Shown here in pieces: positions 6,265-11,777 of a stretch of DNA of 11,777 nt (its first letter is position 1; the number at the start of each line of letters is the position of its first letter). The notes below the pieces were generated by a model that saw nothing but the letters and a program-made list of their open reading frames with translations, did no database searches and was not told the DNA's origin. Origin of the DNA: JACDBE01 sp051002015 (GTDB lineage Bacteria > Actinomycetota > Acidimicrobiia > Spongiisociales > UBA5794); assembly GCA_051002015.1 (NCBI GenBank), contig JBPCMS010000006.1, positions 1-11,777 on the forward strand. Direction: 5' to 3'. The position numbers were made by a program, and so were the translations under genes.

Positions 6265-6294
6265 TTGCCGCGTGCCGGTCCCGCCGACTAGGGT
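6265..6294 (+). promoter_or_regulatory. Candidate promoter of the subtilase gene
   Basis: TTGCCG (6265-6270) and TAGGGT (6289-6294) are separated by 18 bp, matching TTGNNN/TAnnnT actinobacterial promoters and resembling the candidate promoter ahead of the ATPase. The leader to GTG 6384 would be about 83 bases. Confidence 0.4.
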
Positions 6295-6383
6295 CACAGC
6301 AGGACTGCGGATCGCGGGGAACGCGGTTCGCGTGAAGCCGGCGCTAAACCCGCGCCGACCGAAATCAACGGAAAGGGAGCAAC

Positions 6384-9326
6384 GTGTCACGAAGATTCAT
6401 GACACTCCTGGCGGTCCTTGCGCTCGCCATGGCACTGCTGTCACCTGCGGGTGGAGCCGGTGCCGCGCAACAGGACCTACCGAACCTCGGTGGCGCAGAG
6501 AAGGCGACTGTCGCCAAGAGCACCACCGGGAGCTATGTCGTGATCATGGCCGCAGACCCCCTGGTGAGGACCCACGGGCGCGACGGCCTCAACACGGCCG
6601 AGGCCAACGCCGACCGGGAGCGGCTCCGTGAGAGCCATTCCCGCGTGATACGCGATGCCGGCCTCGCCGAGTCGGACAAGGTGATTGACTACACCAACGT
6701 CCTGAACGGCTTCTCGGCGCTGATCTCCCATGACGAGGCGGTCGCCCTGGCTGCCCGTCCCGAGGTGGCGCTGGTGATGCCGGACGTGATGCGCTTCCCG
6801 ACCACCGATGCCAGCCCCGACTTCCTCGGCCTCACCCAGGGCAACGAGGCGTGGGGCCGTGGGATCGACGGTCGCGGCGTGGTGGTCGGCGTCATCGACA
6901 CGGGCATTTGGCCCGAGCACCCCAGCTTCGCCGACGACGGCACCTACCCCGAGGCCGACGTGAGCCCCGCTCTCCCCTGTGAGTTCGGCAACACGGCCCA
7001 CAACCCGGCCGACCTGCCGTTCGAGTGCCAGAACAAGCTGGTCGGGGCCCGCCAGGTGCTGCCCACCTACCGGGCGCTGATCGGAGCCGAGGACTTCGAG
7101 TTCGACTCGGCCCGTGACGACAACGGCCACGGCTCGCACACCGCCGGCACTTCGGCCGGAAACAACGGCGTGCCCGCTTCGGCGTTCGGCCGTGACCTGG
7201 GCACGGTAAGCGGCATCGCCCCCCGCGCCCACATCATCGCCTACAAGGGCCTCGGTGCTCTCGGTGGGTTCAGCTCCGACCTGGCGCTGGCCATCGACTT
7301 CGCCGTCGCCGACGGTGCGGACGTGATCAACTACTCGATCGGTGGCGGCGCCGGCCTCACGGGTCCAGATGATCTCGCCTTCCTGTTCGCCGCAGACGCC
7401 GGCGTGTTCGTGGCCGCCTCGGCCGGGAACAGCGGTCCCGGTGCCGAAACCATCGGCGGCCCTGCCAACCTGCCGTGGGTGACCACGGTGGCGGCGAGCA
7501 CCCAGTCCCGGTTCTTCCCGGGTCGGGTCATTCTCGCTGACGGCCAAGTCTTCGAGGGTGCCTCGTTGACACCGGGTGTCGGGAATTCCCCGTTGGTCGA
7601 TGCCGCAGACGCCGGTGGCGACCTGTGTCTGGTGGGCACGCTCGACCCGAACGTGGTCTCCGGTGCCATCGTGCTGTGCCGTCGCGGCACCAACGCTCGT
7701 GTCGCCAAGAGCCAAGCGGTGCTGGAGGCCGGCGGCGTCGGGATGATCCTGTACGAGAACAGCGACGTCAACAACCTGTTCACCGATCCGCACTCGGTGC
7801 CGACGGTTCACGTCGACAACACGCCTGGCCTTGCCATCAAGGACTACATCGCCACGGCGGCGGACCCGGTGGCACGCCTCCGGGTGCCGAACCTCACCAC
7901 CACGTGGGATTCGGCTCCGTCGATCACGTTCTTCTCGTCGCGAGGCCCCAACACCGTCGGTCCCGACATCATCAAGCCGGACATCACGGCACCGGGTATC
8001 CAGATCCTGGCGGCGAATTCGCCGTACGCCGGAGACGGCGAGTTCTTCCAGGCCATCGCCGGTACCTCGATGTCGAGCCCGCACATCGCCGGGATCTTCG
8101 CCCTGCTCAGCCAGCGGCATCCCGACTGGAGCGCGGCGGCGGCGCGTTCGGCGGTGATGACGACGGCGCATCAGGACGTGGTCGACAACGACCGGGTCAC
8201 CCAGGCCGGGCCATTCGATACCGGCTCGGGGCACGTCGATCCGGGTATCCCGGCGATCCCCGGCTCGATGTTCCAGCCTGGTCTCGTCTACGACGCCGGA
8301 TTCAACGACTATCTCGGGTTCCTCTGCGCAGAGGCCCCCGAGGTGTTCCTCGATCCGGTCGCGACCTGCGCCCTGCTCGAGTCGCTCGGGTTCTCCACCG
8401 ACCCGAGCAACCTGAACTACCCGTCTATCGGTATCGCCCAGTTGGCCGGCTCGCAGACGGTCACCCGCACGGTGACCAACGTGGGCCAGCCACAGACGTA
8501 CAACGTCTCGGTGGATGCGCCTCCTGGGTTCGACGTGACGGTCTCCCCGAGCTCGTTCACGATCAACCCGGGTGAGTCGATGAGCTACGACGTGACCATC
8601 ACCAACGACGGCACCGCCACCATCGGCGAGTGGTCGACTGGGTCGCTGACCTGGAGGGCCGGTCGCTACGAGGTGTACAGCCCGATCGCGGTCAACGCCT
8701 CGCTGTTCGACGCACCCGACGAGGTGTTCGGCACCGGAACCGACGGCAGCGTCTCGTTCGAGATCAGCTTCGGTTACACGGGCGAGTACACGGCGGCGGC
8801 CCACGGTCTGGAGCCGGCGACGATCACCTCCGACACGGTGGTTCAGGATCCGGACCAGACGTTCGACCCGAACGACGGGTTCAGCAACCCGCACGACTTC
8901 GAGGTGAGCGGGGCGCTGTTCATGCGGTTCGCCATGCCACCGGAGGCGACCGAGCCCGAGGCCGACCTCGACCTGTTCCTGTACGACCCGAACGGTGACC
9001 TGGTTGCCTCGAGCACCTTGGGCGCCACCGACGAGGAGATCAGCATCGAGGCTCCCATGGATGGCACCTGGACCCTGTGGGTGCACGGATGGCAGACCAT
9101 CGGCGAAAGCTCCGACTACGACCTGTACAGCTGGATCCTGTCGGAGACACCGGGCGGCAACCTGGTGATCGACAGCGCCCCAACCGAGGCGGTGCTGGGT
9201 ACCACCGGGACGGTGACGGCGAGCTGGACGGGCGCACCGGACGAGTGGAACCTGGGTGCGGTCTCGCACTCGGACGGCGTCGGTGTGATGGGTCTCACCC
9301 TGGTGAACGTCGACAACCGGCCGTGA
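6384..9326 (+). CDS. Secreted subtilisin-like serine protease (S8) with PA domain
   Basis: A 980-residue secreted endopeptidase. It has a signal peptide (1 to about 28) and an I9-type propeptide (about 49-137, SYVVIMAAD to VALVMPDV). In the S8 catalytic domain the triad is Asp172 (GVIDTGIWPEH), His249 (NGHGSHTAGT) and Ser562 (GTSMSSPHIAG), with oxyanion Asn349 (SAGNSGPG). A protease-associated insert lies at about 410-505 (LCLVGTLD to VPTVHVDN). A fibronectin-III-like domain at about 676-775 begins LNYPSIGIAQLAGSQTVTRT. A pre-peptidase C-terminal type beta domain follows at about 795-925 (LDLFLYDPNGDLVASS), then a short beta tail. The order resembles plant cucumisin-type subtilases, including the paired cysteines around the FECQNKLVGAR motif. 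GTG 6384 has GGGAG four bases upstream. It likely degrades extracellular protein and is transcribed alone, ending at a strong terminator. Confidence 0.95.
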   Translation: MSRRFMTLLAVLALAMALLSPAGGAGAAQQDLPNLGGAEKATVAKSTTGSYVVIMAADPLVRTHGRDGLNTAEANADRERLRESHSRVIRDAGLAESDKVIDYTNVLNGFSALISHDEAVALAARPEVALVMPDVMRFPTTDASPDFLGLTQGNEAWGRGIDGRGVVVGVIDTGIWPEHPSFADDGTYPEADVSPALPCEFGNTAHNPADLPFECQNKLVGARQVLPTYRALIGAEDFEFDSARDDNGHGSHTAGTSAGNNGVPASAFGRDLGTVSGIAPRAHIIAYKGLGALGGFSSDLALAIDFAVADGADVINYSIGGGAGLTGPDDLAFLFAADAGVFVAASAGNSGPGAETIGGPANLPWVTTVAASTQSRFFPGRVILADGQVFEGASLTPGVGNSPLVDAADAGGDLCLVGTLDPNVVSGAIVLCRRGTNARVAKSQAVLEAGGVGMILYENSDVNNLFTDPHSVPTVHVDNTPGLAIKDYIATAADPVARLRVPNLTTTWDSAPSITFFSSRGPNTVGPDIIKPDITAPGIQILAANSPYAGDGEFFQAIAGTSMSSPHIAGIFALLSQRHPDWSAAAARSAVMTTAHQDVVDNDRVTQAGPFDTGSGHVDPGIPAIPGSMFQPGLVYDAGFNDYLGFLCAEAPEVFLDPVATCALLESLGFSTDPSNLNYPSIGIAQLAGSQTVTRTVTNVGQPQTYNVSVDAPPGFDVTVSPSSFTINPGESMSYDVTITNDGTATIGEWSTGSLTWRAGRYEVYSPIAVNASLFDAPDEVFGTGTDGSVSFEISFGYTGEYTAAAHGLEPATITSDTVVQDPDQTFDPNDGFSNPHDFEVSGALFMRFAMPPEATEPEADLDLFLYDPNGDLVASSTLGATDEEISIEAPMDGTWTLWVHGWQTIGESSDYDLYSWILSETPGGNLVIDSAPTEAVLGTTGTVTASWTGAPDEWNLGAVSHSDGVGVMGLTLVNVDNRP

Positions 9327-9349
9327 TCACCGGGTGACACTCGGTAGAG

Positions 9350-9384
9350 GTGGGGGGGCGCCGGGAGGCGCCCCTCCACTTTTT
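9350..9384 (+). terminator. Strong intrinsic terminator of the subtilase gene
   Basis: A 13-base stem (9350-9362 with 9367-9379), containing one G-U wobble and closed by a GGGA tetraloop, is followed directly by five T residues (9380-9384). This is the clearest rho-independent terminator in the window, 23 bp after the subtilase stop. It is directional for the plus strand. Confidence 0.9.
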
Positions 9385-9470
9385 CCCAGGGTTGTCCACC
9401 GATCGGGGATGCAAATCCGGTCACGCCGGTGCACTTGGGTCGCACCGTTCCGGGTCGCCCCCTGAGGTGT

Positions 9471-9986
9471 TCAACCCAGCGGCTCGGCGGGGTTGACACA
9501 GAGGAAGGGGTCGCCGGACCCGGCGGCGTGGAACAGGTACACGTCGCCATCGTGCTCGAGGGCGACCCTGGTCCCATCGACGATGGCCTGGGTGTACGAC
9601 ATTCCCGGTCTGGGACAACCGATGCTCCCGTTGCGCCACATCACCTCTTCGAAGCCGATGACGGTGATCTCGGACGGGTCGACGCCGAGGCCCTCGGCGA
9701 GCAGGTCGATGGCGGCGGTCACGTACCCGACGTCCGTAGGGTCGACCCCGTCGGGGATGCCGGGCAGGGGCACGTCCGGCGTGCTCGGTACCGGCTTGTC
9801 CGGGGCGGGGGTCGGGGACGGCACCAGGCTGGTGTCAACCGGGGGCGTCGTCGTGGTCGACGAGGTGGTCGACGAGGTGCCGGCCAGCGTCGTCGCTGTC
9901 GGGTCGATGGCGCCGCCACCGCAGGCGGCGAGGACGACCAGGAGGATGGCGACGGCCTGCGGTGCTCTCGTGCTCAGGTATGTCAT
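9471..9986 (-). CDS. Secreted lipoprotein, unknown function
   Basis: This 171-residue protein has a type II signal peptide ending in VLAAC, with Cys22 as the lipidated residue. A Ser/Thr/Pro-rich linker (about 28-75) would span the cell wall, followed by a folded domain of about 90 residues. That domain carries GVDPSEITVIGFEEVMW, then GSIGCPRPGMSYTQAIVDG and VYLFHAAGS, ending in FLCV. Cys124 and Cys163 probably form a disulfide. I recognise this domain type from actinobacterial lipoproteins but know no function for it. ATG 9986 is chosen because GGAGGG is just upstream, with tight spacing. It is convergent with the subtilase and divergent from the phosphatase gene 89 bp away. Confidence 0.85.
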   Translation of the reverse strand: MTYLSTRAPQAVAILLVVLAACGGGAIDPTATTLAGTSSTTSSTTTTPPVDTSLVPSPTPAPDKPVPSTPDVPLPGIPDGVDPTDVGYVTAAIDLLAEGLGVDPSEITVIGFEEVMWRNGSIGCPRPGMSYTQAIVDGTRVALEHDGDVYLFHAAGSGDPFLCVNPAEPLG

Positions 9987-10063
9987 ATCCCTCCGACGTT
10001 GGGCGGCGAACTGAGGTTCCGGGGCGGGAGAGGCGCGGGCCGGAAAATGTCACCCGGCGTCGA

Positions 10064-10071
10064 CATACTGT
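10064..10071 (+). promoter_or_regulatory. Candidate -10 for a leaderless phosphatase transcript
   Basis: CATACTGT contains two overlapping -10-like hexamers, CATACT (10064-10069) and TACTGT (10066-10071). They end six and four bases before ATG 10076, and no Shine-Dalgarno sequence lies between. Actinobacteria use leaderless mRNAs with TAnnnT placed about seven bases before the start codon. No good -35 is seen. Confidence 0.35.
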
Positions 10072-10075
10072 CCCC

Positions 10076-10669
10076 ATGCAAGACGCAGGAGACGCCACGG
10101 CCGAGCCGCGGCCGGTCACCCGGTTCGGGCCCCTCGCCGGGCCCGACACGGTGCCACCCCGGCGGGGTTCCTACTGGGTGGTCGAGGGGCGGCTCGTCGG
10201 CGGGGCGTATCCGTACCGGTCCGACCCCGACGAGGGCGCCGAACTGCTGCGCCGCTTGCTCGGCGCCGGGGTCACCGCCTTCGTCGACCTCACCCAGGCG
10301 GGCATGGCCGGCGCAATGGACGGCCACCTCGACGCCTACCGGGGGGTGGTGGCATCGGCAGACGGGGTCGAGGTGGTGCGCAGCCCCATCCCCGACATGG
10401 GGGTGCCCACGGCGGAACAGGCGGTGGAGACGCTCGACTCCATCGACGACCTGCTCGACCGGGGCCACACCGTGTACGTCCACTGCTGGGGCGGCATCGG
10501 GCGCACCGGCGTCATGGTGGGGGCGTGGCTGCTCCGCCACGGGGCGGCCACCAACGACACCGTGCTCGACGTGCTGGCCGGGCTGCGGGCGGCGGACGCG
10601 GTGGCGGGGCACATCGCGGCTCCGCAGAGCGCGGCGCAGCGCGCCTTCCTCAGAAGCTGGAGGGGGTGA
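10076..10669 (+). CDS. Dual-specificity/tyrosine protein phosphatase family protein
   Basis: A 197-residue protein with the CX5R signature VHCWGGIGRTGVMVG: nucleophile Cys137, phosphate-binding Arg143, and Thr144 after it. PIPDMGVPT places Asp107 as the probable general acid. The N-terminal part, SYWVVEGRLVGGAYPYRSD, is the usual opening of bacterial dual-specificity-like phosphatases, where the segment starts near a WVxxGxLxxGxYP pattern. It is cytoplasmic, with no signal peptide or membrane segment. It would hydrolyse phosphoester bonds on protein or possibly another phosphorylated substrate, which the sequence does not reveal. ATG 10076 is chosen over upstream in-frame starts because the family pattern follows and a -10 element lies just before it. 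No partner kinase is in view. Confidence 0.88.
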   Translation: MQDAGDATAEPRPVTRFGPLAGPDTVPPRRGSYWVVEGRLVGGAYPYRSDPDEGAELLRRLLGAGVTAFVDLTQAGMAGAMDGHLDAYRGVVASADGVEVVRSPIPDMGVPTAEQAVETLDSIDDLLDRGHTVYVHCWGGIGRTGVMVGAWLLRHGAATNDTVLDVLAGLRAADAVAGHIAAPQSAAQRAFLRSWRG

Positions 10670-11129
10670 TCGGGGGAGGACAACGATCGAAGCCCGAGGT
10701 CACCGAGCCATCGAGGCCTTGGCAGGTGTGGTTGCCAGCCGGCGACGGCGCACCGAGCTGAGTCGAGCGAGCATCCGGCGGAGTGCATGAGGTGACCGCT
10801 CCGCTGGTAAGGGTATCTTCGGCAACGGCGCAGGCTCCGTCTTCGCCTTGACCCGGGGGGTCCGGTGCGCCGCCAGTCCCGACCAGGGCCGGAGCCTGCT
10901 CTCATCCGATTCTCAGCCTTCGTTCAGCCTGGGCATACGTGGCCGGACGAACCTGCGGGCGATGACGAACGAGCGCCGACGGGTTCAGGGAAGGAGCCAG
11001 CCATGACCGGACCCAATCAGCCGACCCAGAGAACCGGGCATCGCCCCTCCATCTGCTGGGAGCCTCAGCCCCATCGTCCGCGCTGGACCAATCGCACCCC
11101 GGTCCTCAGTCACCGCGACAACCAGGTGG
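10670..11129. other. Gene-poor interval of 460 bp
   Basis: No reading frame here on either strand shows a recognisable protein. The interval holds a three-unit 11-bp direct repeat (10901-10933) and one doubtful ORF from 11003. No tRNA or rRNA is seen, and no convincing terminator for the phosphatase gene or for the molybdopterin oxidoreductase. A regulatory repeat with no clear target gene suggests an undetected small product or the remnant of a lost gene. Confidence 0.5.
10901..10933 (+). promoter_or_regulatory. PHO-box-like triple 11-bp direct repeat
   Basis: Three head-to-tail units carry CTCATCC, CTCAGCC and TTCAGCC, with the TCA triplets at 10902, 10913 and 10924, exactly 11 bp apart. 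The last unit, GTTCAGCCTGG, agrees closely with the actinobacterial PhoP repeat unit G(G/T)TCAYYYR(G/C)G. An 11-bp period places the units on the same DNA face, as response-regulator dimers require. CATACG (10934-10939) could be a weak -10 directly downstream. Confidence 0.5.
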
Positions 11130-11209
11130 TCAGGTCGTGTGGACCAACTCGACCACGGCGTTGTAGTCAGGGATACCGGCCTGGGGAGACCGGCGCCTCC
11201 GGTCGATGA
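11003..11209 (+). CDS. Doubtful 68-residue ORF downstream of the PHO-like repeats
   Basis: ATG 11003 has AAGGAG (10991-10996) six bases upstream, one of the better ribosome sites in the window, and lies about 70 bp after the PHO-like repeats. The product (MTGPNQPTQRTGHRPSICWE and on) is Pro/Arg-rich and lacks any recognisable domain, signal or helix. Its last 80 bp run antisense through the 3' end of the molybdopterin oxidoreductase gene, which weakens the case. It may be the start of a truncated gene whose reading frame was lost, or a non-coding transcript. The regulatory context is the only reason to list it. Confidence 0.25.
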   Translation: MTGPNQPTQRTGHRPSICWEPQPHRPRWTNRTPVLSHRDNQVVRSCGPTRPRRCSQGYRPGETGASGR

Positions 11210-11777
11210 GCACCTCGGCCTCCGGCCAGTGCACCTGGAGCGTCCCGGTGGCGACCGGGGCATAGAACACCCGGCCCGCCATCTCGCCGATCCGGTTGCG
11301 GAGAACCACCGGGTCCCCGTTGGCCAGCCCGAGACGCGCCGCATCGGACTCGCCGATCAGCACCGCCTCTCGCCCCGCCCCGCTGAACGGGTCGGTGGTC
11401 TCGTGGACCATCGAGTTGAACTGCTTGCCCCGCCGGGTCGCCACCACGAACCATCCCTCGGGCACTTCCTCCCGCACCGGTAGCGCCACCGGCGTGAACC
11501 GGGCCTTGCCGTCCTTGGTTGGGAACTTCCATTGCCAGCAAAGGTGGGGGCCGCCGTACTGGAACTGGTCGCCCTCGGCGGCGAGGTGCTGGATGCCCTC
11601 GTAGCTGGGGATGGTCCTGGCGATGTCGGCCCTGATCTCGGGGGTGCCGGCGAACCGCACCGCAGCCGCCCGGTCGGGCCGGACCCTGGCGGCGAGCTCG
11701 CCCAGCACCTCCCATTCCGGTCTGGCCTGGTCGATGCGGGGCCCCTCGATCTCGGGGCTGAAGATCACCCGCCGCTC
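11130..11777 (-). CDS. Molybdopterin-dependent oxidoreductase, C-terminal part
   Basis: The last 215 residues of a large enzyme whose N-terminal iron-sulfur and catalytic domains lie beyond the window. The frame is open to the edge (ERRVIFSPEIEGPRID), so no start is present. GGPHLCWQWKFPTKDGKARF leads into the C-terminal molybdopterin-dinucleotide-binding barrel. The barrel begins at GWFVVATRRGKQFNSMVHE and includes GESDAARLGLANGDPVVLRN and GTLQVHWPEAEVLIDRR. This is the FdhF/formate-dehydrogenase-like branch of the DMSO-reductase superfamily. GIPDYNAVVEL near the stop is a tail I associate with actinobacterial members. The substrate (formate or another) cannot be decided from this part. No clear terminator follows the stop. 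Confidence 0.88.
   Translation of the reverse strand, partial: ERRVIFSPEIEGPRIDQARPEWEVLGELAARVRPDRAAAVRFAGTPEIRADIARTIPSYEGIQHLAAEGDQFQYGGPHLCWQWKFPTKDGKARFTPVALPVREEVPEGWFVVATRRGKQFNSMVHETTDPFSGAGREAVLIGESDAARLGLANGDPVVLRNRIGEMAGRVFYAPVATGTLQVHWPEAEVLIDRRRRSPQAGIPDYNAVVELVHTT

Noticed and set aside
6477..9269. 930-codon open frame on the minus strand antisense to the subtilase
   Set aside because: Composition is that of a shadow frame (Arg, Val, Gly, His rich) and the plus-strand frame has every subtilase motif.
10865..11209. 114-residue version of the ORF downstream of the phosphatase
   Set aside because: The early start overlaps the PHO-like repeats and lacks a ribosome site; only the shorter form from 11003 has one, and even that is doubtful.

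Overview
The window is GC-rich, with frequent GTG starts, purine-rich Shine-Dalgarno sites, TAnnnT-type -10 elements and a consensus LexA box of the Gram-positive/actinobacterial type. Together these suggest a chromosomal contig from a high-GC actinobacterium. The gene content (plant-like secreted subtilase, VOC protein, molybdopterin oxidoreductase, cyclic-nucleotide-binding protein of an actinobacterial family) resembles Acidimicrobiia, but this placement is inference. No rRNA, tRNA, CRISPR array or insertion sequence is visible.

Left end (1-920): the 5' part of a secreted 5'-nucleotidase-like gene on the minus strand appears broken. An intact signal peptide with a good ribosome site runs into a stop, while the recognisable nucleotidase sequence lies in another frame and the usual N-terminal metal-binding region is missing. 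Divergent from it is a small VOC (glyoxalase-fold) protein.

Core (840-3300): the most interesting locus is a single gene for a soluble FtsK/HerA/TraG-type ATPase of about 724 residues. A perfect 16-bp palindrome containing the consensus LexA (SOS) box lies about 34 bp before its start. The protein ends in an acidic, probably disordered tail carrying QRSLF three residues from the C-terminus, which resembles a sliding-clamp-binding peptide. No relaxase, mating-pair or nuclease partner is in view. I infer a DNA-damage-induced DNA translocase rather than a conjugation coupling protein.

Middle (3300-6140): three minus-strand genes lie head to tail. In transcription order they are a secreted Cu/Zn superoxide dismutase with all metal ligands, a six-helix membrane protein of unknown function, and a protein with an uncharacterised N-terminal domain joined to a C-terminal cyclic-nucleotide-binding domain. 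A small DUF1918-like protein (57 aa) is divergent from the dismutase.

Right part (6140-11777): a 980-residue secreted subtilase (S8, with PA and C-terminal beta domains) ends at a strong intrinsic terminator. It is followed by a convergent lipoprotein, a divergent CX5R protein phosphatase that may be leaderless, and a 460-bp gene-poor stretch. That stretch holds three 11-bp direct repeats resembling a PHO box ahead of a doubtful small ORF. The window ends in the 3' part of a molybdopterin oxidoreductase on the minus strand.
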